From Bifidobacterium tibiigranuli (lineage in GTDB: Bacteria; Actinomycetota; Actinomycetes; Actinomycetales; Bifidobacteriaceae): a DNA stretch of 64,000 nucleotides. This document shows positions 55,950 through 64,000 of this stretch, piece by piece (position 1 is the first letter of the stretch; every line of letters starts with the position of its first letter). The notes below the pieces were generated by a model, which worked only from the letters and a program-made list of their open reading frames with translations, did not search any database and was not told the DNA's origin. The position numbers were made by a program, and so were the translations under genes. The stretch is taken from the NCBI RefSeq assembly GCF_009371885.1, contig NZ_QLZA01000003.1:1-64000 (forward strand), written 5' to 3'.

Positions 55950-56402
55950 TCACTTGGCCTGCTGCGAGATCTGGGAGATCTCGTAGTTCTGGGGCTTCTG
56001 GGGGGTGTGCGGATGCTCGGCGCCAGCGAAGACGTGGAGCCTATCCAGCTGCACCTTGGACAGACGGTTCTTGGGCAGCATGCCCTTGACCGCGGAGATG
56101 ACGATGCGATCGGGGTTGCGCTGCAGCAGATCGGAGTAGCTGTCACGACGCAGGCCGCCGGGGCGTCCGGAGTGCGTGATGAGTTCCTTGCTGCCGAGCT
56201 TGTTGCCCGTCAGCGCGATCTTGGCCGCATTGATGATGATGACATGGTTGCCGGAATCGGCGTGAGGCGCGAAGGTTGGCTTGTTCTTGCCGCGCAGCAG
56301 CGTCGCCGCCTGGGTGGCAAGTCGGCCGAGCACCACGTCGGTTGCGTCGATGACGTACCAGTCGTGAGTCAGATCAGCTGGCTTCGGTGTGAAAGTTTTC
56401 AC
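55950..56402 (-). CDS. rplM: 50S ribosomal protein L13
   Basis: 150 residues from GTG 56402 ([20 protein letters not shown]); AAAAGGT seven bases upstream. [20 protein letters not shown] is the family core. rplM-rpsI is the usual pair. Upstream promoter is at 56562-56590. Confidence 0.96.
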   Translation of the reverse strand: MKTFTPKPADLTHDWYVIDATDVVLGRLATQAATLLRGKNKPTFAPHADSGNHVIIINAAKIALTGNKLGSKELITHSGRPGGLRRDSYSDLLQRNPDRIVISAVKGMLPKNRLSKVQLDRLHVFAGAEHPHTPQKPQNYEISQISQQAK

Positions 56403-56561
56403 GAGTGTACCTTTTCTTAGGTTATTGTGTTCCGGGCTTCGAGAGCCGTGGTGAAAAGTCACGACAGTTTCAGCCTCATTATCCGTGGGCTCCCTGAAAG
56501 TCCTCGGTTGCGAGTGGGAAAGCGCTTTGAAGGACCCCTTAGGGAAACACAACAATCCTCA

Positions 56562-56590
56562 AGTATATCGCGGGTCTTGACTTCACGCAA
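56562..56590 (-). promoter_or_regulatory. Promoter of rplM-rpsI
   Basis: Minus strand TTGCGT (56585-56590), 17 bases, TATACT (56562-56567). The 5' leader would be about 150 bases and could hold an L13-dependent control site. Confidence 0.7.
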
Positions 56591-56724
56591 CACGCACAAC
56601 ACGCCCGGTATGCCATAGCATGCGCAACCGTGCGCTGCCGCAGTTGATCGGCAGCCGATCGGCACCGGTTAACGGCCAAACGACAGCTAACCGGCAACAA
56701 ACCAGCAGCCAACCAGCGCTGCCG

Positions 56725-58740
56725 TCAGTCGCCAGAATCGCTCGAATCGACTGAATTGATAGTGACATTGTTGCTCTCATTGGCAACGGTAACCGAGGGG
56801 TCAAGCGATGTAATGAGGAAATTGGACGAATCGTCGCCCGCGCCGCCCGACGAGGTCGACTGGCTGCCATCATACGAGGAGGAGCCGGAGCCTGAATCGC
56901 TGCCGGTTTGCGTGGAGGCGCTGCCGGTCGGCACATACTTGACCTGCGCCAGATACTGGCAGGTCTGCAGATAGTCGCCATCGGCGGTCTGCGAATTATC
57001 GTCGTTCTTCACATCCGGGTAATAGAAGTCCCAGGTCATGGTCCATGAGACGTTATAAGTGTTCACGCCGGTCTGCTCGATGCTGTTGACGTTGACATTG
57101 CTGAAACTGATTGATTTCGGCATGAATCCGGGCAGCGGCGACTTGATGTTCGTCACGCTATCATCGCGGAAGTGGATGTACGCAGAATTGCCCGTTCCGC
57201 CTTCGAATACCGAGGAGACATTGTCCGCTGATTCGGCGTTGGACAGCTGGGAGAAGATGCTCTGCGCCTTGGAGAAGAGGTCGTTGGCAGCGCTGTTGCT
57301 CAGCTCCTGGCCCCAATTGAGGTAGAGTGACGACCCGTCGGCGATTGAGGAGACCAGTACTGACTTCGTTTTGACCACGCCATCGCGGAAGGTCCTCTGC
57401 ACCTGAAGCTGCTGATCGGCAAGCACCGGAATCTGATTGAATTTGTAGTCGCCGCCGTCCAGCGTCCCGATTTTGGAGTCGCCGATGAACACATCGGCAT
57501 TGAGCACATTGGAATACAGGTGGAAGGTGACGAACTGCAGATTGAAATCGGAATGCGTCCGCCCTTTCACGGCATCCACCGATTTCGCCAGATCGATTTT
57601 CACGTTGTTGACGGTGCCGCGCGCGCTGGCCTGATACTTGCCTGGGAACAGGCGCTTGACCGAGGCGGAATACGATGTCGAATCGGATGTGCCGACCACT
57701 CTGCCGTGCAACGCGAGGTCAAGCCCCGAGGTATCCGTCGAAACGGCAACCTCCTGCGGCGCTACGGCGATCTGGTACTTGGGGAATATCAAATACTGCG
57801 TGCCCGTTCGCTGCACCGACGTACCGGGCAGCAGGCCCTGATTCGGCGTGTATGGGCTGATGGAGAGCGAGGACGGCAGCGTGGGCTTATAGGCGATATC
57901 GGATGCCTGCAAAGCCTTGCCGGTATCCTGCCACACATACCAGCCGAGCGTGCTCTCGTCCAGCGGGGCGTGGGAATCGTAGTCGTCCGCATATCGCGTC
58001 AGCGTGCTTGACTGATGCGTCCAGTAGAAGCTGAAACCTGTCGGGGAAACGCCGAAATAGTTGAAGCAGAAGTACAAGGTGGAGGCGATGATCCACAGCA
58101 GCACCGCCGCTGCAATGGCAAGCCACATGATGAGCCGCGACCGCTTCGTGCGAGCAGCCGTAGCTCCGGCCGCTCCGGCCGCTCCGATCACACTTCCCAG
58201 CTGCAATGGCATCTGCGCCGCAGGCGGGTCGGGCAGCACATCGGATACCGCACGCAGATTGATCTGGTCGTCGCTGGGCACGGCTTCGATAATCGTCGTC
58301 GCAGCGGCATCGGCGGGAAAAACGGTGCTAGGCAGGGCATCTTGCGGCATGGCGACAGTGTTGTCCGTTGCGGCTGCTGACGGCATTTGCTCCGATGCGC
58401 TGCTCTGGGCAGCACTGTTTTGGGCTACATTGCCCTGGATTGCACTGTTTTGGGCCGCACTGCCGGCATTGGGTATTTCCGGCTGCGCGTGCGCCGCAAC
58501 AGCGTCCAGCACTGTGAGGTCGAAACCTCCCTGCTTGGCAAACAGAAACTCCTGCGCGGTCGGCTTTCTGCCCTGCAGTGTCTCGAACGCCTGCGCCCAG
58601 ACGCGAGGAAGTGCTTCCTGACTGATGTCCGTCAAGCTCGTTATCGGGAAGCCGGCCTCTTTCGCCGCGCTGAATTCCTCGATGGTCGGCTTGCGATCGA
58701 ATGCCTGCGCGAATAACGATGCCCATTGCTGCGGATTCAT
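56725..58740 (-). CDS. TcaA-like cell-envelope protein with two N-terminal GRKPT-type motifs
   Basis: 671 residues from ATG 58740. Residues 6-35 and 48-77 are two copies of a short motif (AFDRKPTIEEFSAAKEAGF and LQGRKPTAQEFLFAKQGGF). A low-complexity Ala/Gln/Asn linker follows, a membrane segment at about 203-225, then an outer region resembling TcaA/YvbJ proteins: beta domains (GTQYLIFPKYQIAVAPQEVA, TSYSASVKRLFPGKYQASAR), an NTF2-like C-terminal part (about 490-610), and an Asp/Ser/Gly tail. TcaA affects cell-wall stress and glycopeptide response in staphylococci. Shares the motif and strand with the zinc-ribbon gene 33 bases upstream; one operon. Confidence 0.75.
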   Translation of the reverse strand: MNPQQWASLFAQAFDRKPTIEEFSAAKEAGFPITSLTDISQEALPRVWAQAFETLQGRKPTAQEFLFAKQGGFDLTVLDAVAAHAQPEIPNAGSAAQNSAIQGNVAQNSAAQSSASEQMPSAAATDNTVAMPQDALPSTVFPADAAATTIIEAVPSDDQINLRAVSDVLPDPPAAQMPLQLGSVIGAAGAAGATAARTKRSRLIMWLAIAAAVLLWIIASTLYFCFNYFGVSPTGFSFYWTHQSSTLTRYADDYDSHAPLDESTLGWYVWQDTGKALQASDIAYKPTLPSSLSISPYTPNQGLLPGTSVQRTGTQYLIFPKYQIAVAPQEVAVSTDTSGLDLALHGRVVGTSDSTSYSASVKRLFPGKYQASARGTVNNVKIDLAKSVDAVKGRTHSDFNLQFVTFHLYSNVLNADVFIGDSKIGTLDGGDYKFNQIPVLADQQLQVQRTFRDGVVKTKSVLVSSIADGSSLYLNWGQELSNSAANDLFSKAQSIFSQLSNAESADNVSSVFEGGTGNSAYIHFRDDSVTNIKSPLPGFMPKSISFSNVNVNSIEQTGVNTYNVSWTMTWDFYYPDVKNDDNSQTADGDYLQTCQYLAQVKYVPTGSASTQTGSDSGSGSSSYDGSQSTSSGGAGDDSSNFLITSLDPSVTVANESNNVTINSVDSSDSGD

Positions 58741-58773
58741 GGTTTTCCTCACCTTATCGGGAATTACAGAAAA

Positions 58774-60141
58774 TTACAGGGATGCAATCAGCGTGTGCAG
58801 CCCAAGCACAGACATGAGCAGCACCACAATGCACAGAATGATGGTGGTGGCAACGAAACCAAGGAGCTTGAGGTAGAAGTCGTTGCCTTTGCGATGATTC
58901 ACCGACTGGAACACACCGAAATTCGCGATTGCCGCGACGATGACTATAGCTACAATCAGCGCGAGAGCAACCAGAACCGAAACACCGATGAGAGCGAAGA
59001 GCTCGGCTGCAAGCAGGGCGAGCGCGACAAGCACATACTGCCGCGCGACCAAATCGAGCGCCCGGTCGAAGCTGAATGCCTTGCCGAGCAGAAAGACGCT
59101 GCGCACCATCCATATGCACAGCACCAACGCCATATTGAAGACGAAGAGGCCAATCACCATGCCGAAGAAGGCGCTGGCGACCGCGCCGTTGGCTGTCGAT
59201 GTCCCTTGGTCGACGGACCCGCCGAGTCCCATCATCGATTCGCCGAAAAGATTGGTGAGACTATCGCTGGCGTACGAGCTGACTGCGGAGACTGCGCGCC
59301 AAGCCAGCGTGGCCGGAACCAGTGCGCCGAGCAGCGAGGTCACGACGATGGAAATCCAGCAGAAGCCCCGCTGAACGGCATCGGGTGCATCGCGCCACGG
59401 AGCCTTGATGGAGCCGATGATCCACGCCCACAGACCGGTGAAAAATAGCCCTGCCGCGCTCGGAGGCTGGGCAGCGGCTGAAACTGATTGGGTTGGAATA
59501 GGTTGGATTGGCACAGTTTGCTGGATTGGCGCAGGCTGGACCGGCACAGATTGGATTGGGACGGATTGCTGGACTGGCACAGACTGTTGAATTGGCACAG
59601 GCTGGGCAGGGGCAGTCGGCATGACTTGGGTCGCTGGAACCGGCTGGACCGCAGCCACAGGCTGGCTGCCGGATTGCGCCACTGCGGATTGCTGCAGCAC
59701 CTGCGCGCCGCATTTCTTGCAGAATCGCCCTCCCGGCACAATCTGCGCGCCGCAGCTGGTGCAGAACTTGGCAGTCTGTGCAAGTTGAACAGTCTGAGCG
59801 CTCTGGGCAGAGACAGAAACTGGCATCGCCACAGGCTGAGCCGATGGTATAGCCTGCGTTGGCAATGCATCCTGCCCATTATCCGCCAAGGAAGACGCCA
59901 CGCTGGGAACGACGGCATCAGCGGAACCGGCGGAAACGGCAGCATCAGCAGAAACAGCGACATCGCTGGAAATGGCGGCATCAGCGGCATCACTAGGAGC
60001 AGCAGCATTGCTGGAATTCTCAGCGTCCTCCGGGTCGCTCAGCTCAAGCTCACCCTTCGCGATGCCCTCATCGATGTCATCCTGCGTAGGCTTTCGACCA
60101 TTGACCGCCTCGAAATACTCTTCCCAACCGTGCTGATCCAC
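58774..60141 (-). CDS. Zinc-ribbon polytopic membrane protein with one GRKPT motif
   Basis: 455 residues from GTG 60141 (VDQHGWEEYFEAVNGRKPTQ), AAAGGG six bases upstream. One N-terminal motif copy (6-32), an Ala/Ser/Asp-rich linker, a zinc ribbon with C127, C130, C141 and C144 (CTSC, CKKC), a Pro/Gln/Val repeat (about 150-225), then about six membrane segments (230-455). Function unknown. Its membrane part is clearly homologous to the gene at 61978-62991. Likely forms a complex with the TcaA-like protein (same operon, same motif). Confidence 0.75.
   Translation of the reverse strand: MDQHGWEEYFEAVNGRKPTQDDIDEGIAKGELELSDPEDAENSSNAAAPSDAADAAISSDVAVSADAAVSAGSADAVVPSVASSLADNGQDALPTQAIPSAQPVAMPVSVSAQSAQTVQLAQTAKFCTSCGAQIVPGGRFCKKCGAQVLQQSAVAQSGSQPVAAVQPVPATQVMPTAPAQPVPIQQSVPVQQSVPIQSVPVQPAPIQQTVPIQPIPTQSVSAAAQPPSAAGLFFTGLWAWIIGSIKAPWRDAPDAVQRGFCWISIVVTSLLGALVPATLAWRAVSAVSSYASDSLTNLFGESMMGLGGSVDQGTSTANGAVASAFFGMVIGLFVFNMALVLCIWMVRSVFLLGKAFSFDRALDLVARQYVLVALALLAAELFALIGVSVLVALALIVAIVIVAAIANFGVFQSVNHRKGNDFYLKLLGFVATTIILCIVVLLMSVLGLHTLIASL
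59480..59660. repeat. Repeat region coding for Pro/Gln/Val repeats in the zinc-ribbon protein
   Basis: Short units near ATTGGCACAGACTGGACC occur many times in coding phase, giving VPIQQ/VPVQP repeats between the zinc ribbon and the membrane part. Confidence 0.6.
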
Positions 60142-60315
60142 AATTGACCCTTTCGCCCACCGCGTTACGAAGCGGCTTGAATTCCCTCATCGCTCTTTCT
60201 ACGGCAGCGCAAGCCGCCTGTTTTGATAGTACCCCCATGGAAAAAACAGCTCTTCACATCGGCTGCGTGCCATACGTGCCGGGAATCTCAGCCCGTTGAC
60301 GGGCCGGATGCATGT

Positions 60316-61320
60316 TCACTGTTGTGCTAGACGTCCGTGAGAAGTGGGCAGGGGCTGGGATGCTATGTTTCTGGCGGCGTCTATCCGTGTGACCCAGTCG
60401 TTCACTTCAGTCACTGCCTCGTCAAGGGATAAGGCGATGCCGCCTGATGCCGCGGCACGGGCATAGTCGCCTGCCCAATGATTGTAGGCAGTCAGGGTTG
60501 GTGGCCAATGGCGCGGAGTGCGCCCCAACTGCTCTGCTTCCGCCGCACGAGCGTCGAACACCGCCACGGCTGCCGACTTGATCTGAGGCAACGATGGGCT
60601 TCCAGTCTCCTGCACAAGGTCTCTGAGCAGCAGCAGGTCTACGACGTCGCGGGCGCGGTCATTGATCGACTCTGGTGGAGCGTGAGGATCGGTGACCGCG
60701 TGGAACTTCTGTGCGATCTGGAAGCGCATGGCAATTCCAACGAGCGCATCGGGGTCTGGTAGCCCAAAGCCACTGAGCGGCGGCGCCTCGATGGACTCGT
60801 CTTCGTTGCTGATACCTGCTTCATCGGGCGAGATCTCGAACTGGATGCGTCGCCAAGTCACGCCACGCAGCTCCAAGATGAGGTCGAATCGACGAGGTTG
60901 AAACACGCGAGTTGGCACGCGAATGATCTCGACATCGGTTCTGCGTACCGTCAGTGGCCCCCACGGTTCGTCGAGAGCGTCATCCAGTGCAGCAATGAAT
61001 TCATCAAGGTCGCCTCTCACCAAGCCGTCAACATCCTTGGTGGCTCTGGCGGTCGAGTTGAGACGATACTGAAGCAACGTGCCGCCCTTGAGCAGGAACC
61101 GTTGGCGACCATCTGCATCGATAGCGCGCTGCACTGCGGCAATCGCCACCGAGGAAGCAATGAGCCAGCCAAGGCGACCTCCCTTGGCTTCATTGCCGAG
61201 GGCGCGTTCGGCCTGGGCGATCCAGCCGTTGAGAACCTTGGTCGAAACAGGCTGTTTGGTCTTGGGCTTCAGCATTCCCAGCAGCCCGGCCAGGCGCGAT
61301 TCCATTCGTTTATTGCCCAT
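60316..61320 (-). CDS. AbiEii/AbiGii-type nucleotidyltransferase toxin
   Basis: 334 residues. FLLKGGTLLQYRLNSTARAT followed by KDVDGLV is the family signature: GG (79-80) and the KDVD acidic pair (95-98) form the nucleotidyltransferase active site. RFQIAQKFHAVTDPHAPPES and NDRARDVVDLLLLRDL are the second typical block. AbiEii-type toxins modify tRNA acceptor ends in related systems. Overlaps the antitoxin gene by 11 bases. Type IV toxin-antitoxin or phage-defence system. Confidence 0.85.
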   Translation of the reverse strand: MGNKRMESRLAGLLGMLKPKTKQPVSTKVLNGWIAQAERALGNEAKGGRLGWLIASSVAIAAVQRAIDADGRQRFLLKGGTLLQYRLNSTARATKDVDGLVRGDLDEFIAALDDALDEPWGPLTVRRTDVEIIRVPTRVFQPRRFDLILELRGVTWRRIQFEISPDEAGISNEDESIEAPPLSGFGLPDPDALVGIAMRFQIAQKFHAVTDPHAPPESINDRARDVVDLLLLRDLVQETGSPSLPQIKSAAVAVFDARAAEAEQLGRTPRHWPPTLTAYNHWAGDYARAAASGGIALSLDEAVTEVNDWVTRIDAARNIASQPLPTSHGRLAQQ

Positions 61321-61879
61321 GTCGAGTCTCCAATGCTGCGCTTAGTTCGTCGCGTTCCGTGGCCTTGAGGTACCCCTGTGCGTAGCCCTGCTCAATCGCC
61401 TGCCTCAGCAGATACGTTGGAGTGTCATATTCCATGCACTGCCCGATTGCGGTCTTCGCCGTCACGGTCGGGATCTCCTGCCACCACCCAACCTGCTTGG
61501 GGTCAAGGTCTTCATAGTGAACGGCATACTCGTCCCCGTCAGCGCGCCGTAGCCTGCGCTCACTGCCGACCGTGACATGGATGCGATTAGGGTTCACATC
61601 GCACAGGCCGTAAGCGTCAAGCGCGGTTTCATGGGACAGCGCGGCCTCGGGCGCCCGCGTCCACAGCACTGCAAGCATCTTCTGATCATGTTCGCCCACC
61701 GGATATTGAGGAAAACGATAGACCCCGAAAGCCGCCCGCTCCAAGGTTCCCCGGTGCACCATCATCTGAAGCGCGCCCTTGGTGACGCCTAGGCCTGCAG
61801 CCTGTTGAGCTGTCACGAAACCATGCTGCACGGCCGCAGTGTCCCATAGTTCGTCTCTCGCCAACAGCTTCTCAGTCAT
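61310..61879 (-). CDS. AbiEi-type antitoxin/transcriptional repressor
   Basis: 189 residues from ATG 61879. N-terminal winged-helix domain (HGFVTAQQAAGLGVTKGALQ, then RGTLERAAFGVYRFPQYP) and an AbiEi C-terminal domain (about 80-189). Precedes the toxin gene and overlaps it. AbiEi represses its own operon in other bacteria. The promoter 61886-61915 puts the transcription start at about the ATG, so the mRNA is probably leaderless. Confidence 0.85.
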   Translation of the reverse strand: MTEKLLARDELWDTAAVQHGFVTAQQAAGLGVTKGALQMMVHRGTLERAAFGVYRFPQYPVGEHDQKMLAVLWTRAPEAALSHETALDAYGLCDVNPNRIHVTVGSERRLRRADGDEYAVHYEDLDPKQVGWWQEIPTVTAKTAIGQCMEYDTPTYLLRQAIEQGYAQGYLKATERDELSAALETRHGQ

Positions 61880-61885
61880 GGCAAA

Positions 61886-61915
61886 AGTATAACGCAACCG
61901 TGACAGTATTGCCAA
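61886..61915 (-). promoter_or_regulatory. Promoter of the AbiE operon
   Basis: Minus strand TTGGCA (61910-61915), 18 bases, TATACT (61886-61891). The ATG is six bases past the -10, so the transcript would be leaderless. AGTAT repeats (61886 and 61904) flank the -10/spacer and may be AbiEi half-sites. Confidence 0.6.
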
Positions 61916-61977
61916 GTAAGCTCTACCGAGAACTACATCAGGGTGCCGCTTCGAGTCTGAGTACTAGATATGCCGCC

Positions 61978-62991
61978 TCACAGCGAGGCGCTCAGGATAT
62001 GCCATCCGAATACGACTATGAGCGCGAACACGGCAAGCAGCAGGATGTTGATGACGATGAAGCCGAAAACTTTGAGATAGTATCCGTCTGCCCTGCGGCG
62101 ATTGCTCGCGTCGAAGACCCCGAAGCGAATAATCATCTGGGTGAGGATAATAGCGACGAGCAGCAGGATGACGACCGGAATCGGAAGGTCGAGCAGAGCG
62201 AACAGTTCGGCGGCAAGCAACACGAGCAGCACAAGCACATACTGCCGCGCGACCAGGTTGAGCGCCCGCCCGAGCGTGAACGCCGTATCGTGCAGGAGGG
62301 CGCGGCGCACCACCCACACGCACAGCACCAGCACGATATTGAAGATGAGGAAGCCGAGCGCCGCGACGATGAAGATGCTGGTGATATTGCTTCTGAGCGT
62401 TGACTCCCAGCGGTCCACGCGCCCGCCGAATGACGCCTGTACCCTGCCCAGCTTATTGGTGAGCATGGTAGTGATATACGAGGTGACGAAGTCGAACGGC
62501 ATGGCGAGGGACCCACTGGGAAGCGCCTCTCTGGCCGAGGCTATCCCTTGATCCACATATCCGAGGACGAGCGCTTGCAGGCTGCCGGCCCTGTTGGTGG
62601 CATACGCGGCGAATGCGGAGATCGCGCGCCATGCCATCGTAGCTGGAATCAGCGCGCTGAATATCGAGGTCACGACTATGGCTAGCCAGCCGAAGATGCT
62701 CCGGTCACTCTCGCGCATATCGCGAGATGGCGCCTTGAGCGAGCTGGCGAGCCATGCCACTAGACCACGGGAGGCGGCATTGGCGGCGGCGTCAGCACTC
62801 GTAGCACTGGCATTCGTCGCAGGTGCACCCAACACAGGCGCACCCAGTGCAGATGTACCCAGTGCAGCCGTACCCAGTGCAGAATCGGCTGGCGCAATCC
62901 TCAGCTGCGTGCCTCCCGTGTCAGCATCGCTCTGACTGCGCCTGCTTCCCTCGGCCTCTTCGTGAGCATCTTCCTCAACCCGCTGATCCAC
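61978..62991 (-). CDS. Polytopic membrane protein, paralogue of the zinc-ribbon protein
   Basis: 337 residues from GTG 62991 (VDQRVEEDAH), GAGGGG six bases upstream; the ATG two codons earlier sits too close to it. The C-terminal 260 residues align with the membrane half of the zinc-ribbon protein (LGFLIFNIVLVLCVWVVRRA versus the FVFNMALVLCIWMVRSVF stretch). It lacks the zinc ribbon and the GRKPT motif but has an Ala/Gly/Thr-rich N-terminus with LGTSALGAPVLGAP repeats. Both paralogues start with VDQ. The AbiE pair lies between them. Confidence 0.72.
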   Translation of the reverse strand: MDQRVEEDAHEEAEGSRRSQSDADTGGTQLRIAPADSALGTAALGTSALGAPVLGAPATNASATSADAAANAASRGLVAWLASSLKAPSRDMRESDRSIFGWLAIVVTSIFSALIPATMAWRAISAFAAYATNRAGSLQALVLGYVDQGIASAREALPSGSLAMPFDFVTSYITTMLTNKLGRVQASFGGRVDRWESTLRSNITSIFIVAALGFLIFNIVLVLCVWVVRRALLHDTAFTLGRALNLVARQYVLVLLVLLAAELFALLDLPIPVVILLLVAIILTQMIIRFGVFDASNRRRADGYYLKVFGFIVINILLLAVFALIVVFGWHILSASL

Positions 62992-63001
62992 GATCATCCC
63001 C

Positions 63002-64000
63002 TCATGCTCTCATGATTGCGGCGAGCGATTGCAGACGAGGGTTGTCGAAGAGCGCTTCGAGCGGCACGACGTCGCCGTTCTCGTCGGCCAGCGGAATGCG
63101 CCAGTTCGGATATTCGTTGTTCGTGCCCGGCTGGTTCTGGGTGCGGCGCTCTCCTACCGCGTCGGTCAGCGAAGCAGCCAACAGCCTGCTCGGCGCGGCC
63201 TTGAGACCGCGGTAAAGCGCCTCGACGATCTGCTGCGTGTGCTCGGTCTCGTCGGTGATGAGCTCGGGGTCGAGGAAGCCCTTGTCGACCAGCATCGCAA
63301 GCATCGCGTTATGCTCCTGCACGGCCCCTGCCTTGAAGTCCTCGACCGGCTCAGTGAGCAGGTGCAGACGGTCGCGCAGCTCGACGTGCTCATAGACCAA
63401 GTACCCTGCGGCCGGCGGCATGTCATGCGTATTGACGGAGGCGAGCGCATCGCGACGCCAAGTGTCGGGCGGCAGGAACTCCCCGTCCTTCTGTGCGAAC
63501 CATTCGACGGTGCAGCCCAGAATCCCGTGGCGCTTAAGCGAATCGACCACGAATTTGGGCACCACGCCGAGATCCTCGCCCACGATCACGCCCTGGGCGC
63601 GCGCAGCCTCGATGGCCAGAATGCCAATCATAGTCTCGCTGTCATAATGCACGTAGGCGCCTTGGATGGCCGAGCGGCCCTGCGGTATCCACCACAGCCG
63701 GAAGAGGCCCAGAATATGGTCGATGCGCACTGCGCCAGCCTGTGAGAACATGCCGTGCACCAGGCTGCGATACGCCTGATAGCCCGTGGATTCCAGCGAT
63801 AGGGGGCTTAGGGGCGGCTGGCTCCAATCCTGGCCCTGCTGGTTAAAGTAGTCCGGCGGGGCGCCGACCGTGGCACCCTTGGCGAAACGTTCGGGATCCC
63901 ACCACACTTCGGAACCGGCCGGATGCACGCCGACGGCCATATCCGACATGATGCCGATGCCCATGCCCGCATCCTTGGCCGCTTGCTGGGCGTCTTCGAG
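63002..64000 (-). CDS. malQ: 4-alpha-glucanotransferase (MalQ), C-terminal part, runs off right edge
   Basis: The last 332 residues of a GH77 amylomaltase. DMAVGVHPAGSEVWWDPERF, RIDHILGLFRLWWIPQG (catalytic aspartate), VIVGEDLGVVP (glutamate) and VNTHDMPPAAGYL are the GH77 active-site blocks. Transfers maltooligosaccharide units, working with glgX in glycogen/starch use. The N-terminus lies beyond 64000. Ten bases upstream of the paralogue's GTG. Confidence 0.92.
   Translation of the reverse strand, partial: LEDAQQAAKDAGMGIGIMSDMAVGVHPAGSEVWWDPERFAKGATVGAPPDYFNQQGQDWSQPPLSPLSLESTGYQAYRSLVHGMFSQAGAVRIDHILGLFRLWWIPQGRSAIQGAYVHYDSETMIGILAIEAARAQGVIVGEDLGVVPKFVVDSLKRHGILGCTVEWFAQKDGEFLPPDTWRRDALASVNTHDMPPAAGYLVYEHVELRDRLHLLTEPVEDFKAGAVQEHNAMLAMLVDKGFLDPELITDETEHTQQIVEALYRGLKAAPSRLLAASLTDAVGERRTQNQPGTNNEYPNWRIPLADENGDVVPLEALFDNPRLQSLAAIMRA

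Overview
The window is high-GC actinobacterial DNA that looks like a Bifidobacterium chromosome. Support comes from the gene content and order: adhE beside the S10 ribosomal operon; glgX, rpsI and rplM followed further on by a malQ-type glucanotransferase; a separate groES with a CIRCE operator; zinc-type ribosomal proteins L33, S14 and L36; and bidirectional hairpin terminators. I do not name a species.

Layout. 1-833: ends of two related IS256/IS1249-like insertion sequences, one apparently inserted inside the other. 856-1409: tRNA-Tyr, tRNA-Thr, tRNA-Met and rpmG. 1.6-8.8 kb: a HisC-type aminotransferase, groES, a membrane protein with a long acidic tail, a GNAT acetyltransferase, 5-formyltetrahydrofolate cyclo-ligase, an FmdB zinc ribbon, an Xre regulator plus membrane protein module with an operator-like palindrome, and a SAF-domain protein. 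9.0-14.5 kb: a three-gene unit made of an FHA protein, a 1209-residue protein that resembles an SF1 helicase/Vsr-nuclease but has lost its catalytic motifs, and a 66-residue protein. 14.7-16.1 kb: rplJ-rplL with an L10-type leader. 16.4-21 kb: a FucP-type fucose transporter with a VOC protein, an alpha/beta hydrolase and an NCS2 purine permease.

21.4-28.6 kb holds a phosphate-starvation block, transcribed leftwards as mtnN, senX3, regX3, pstS, pstC, pstA, pstB, with a PHO-box-like direct repeat before pstS. 28.7-33 kb has two tandem DAHP synthases, then trmD and rsmD. 33-48.3 kb is the S10/spc/alpha ribosomal super-cluster (rpsJ to rplQ) with secY, adk, infA and rpoA. 48.3-56.7 kb holds a truncated AbiEi-like gene, a perfect 51-bp inverted repeat, adhE with a Rex/CRP-type operator, glgX, rpsI and rplM. 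56.7-63 kb is an accessory-looking block: a TcaA-like cell-envelope protein, a zinc-ribbon polytopic membrane protein, an AbiEi/AbiEii toxin-antitoxin pair, and a second copy of the membrane protein. A malQ-type gene runs off the right edge.

The most unusual items are the FHA plus pseudo-helicase unit, the TcaA/zinc-ribbon module sharing a short GRKPT motif, and the 51-bp inverted repeat. All functions are inferred from sequence alone.
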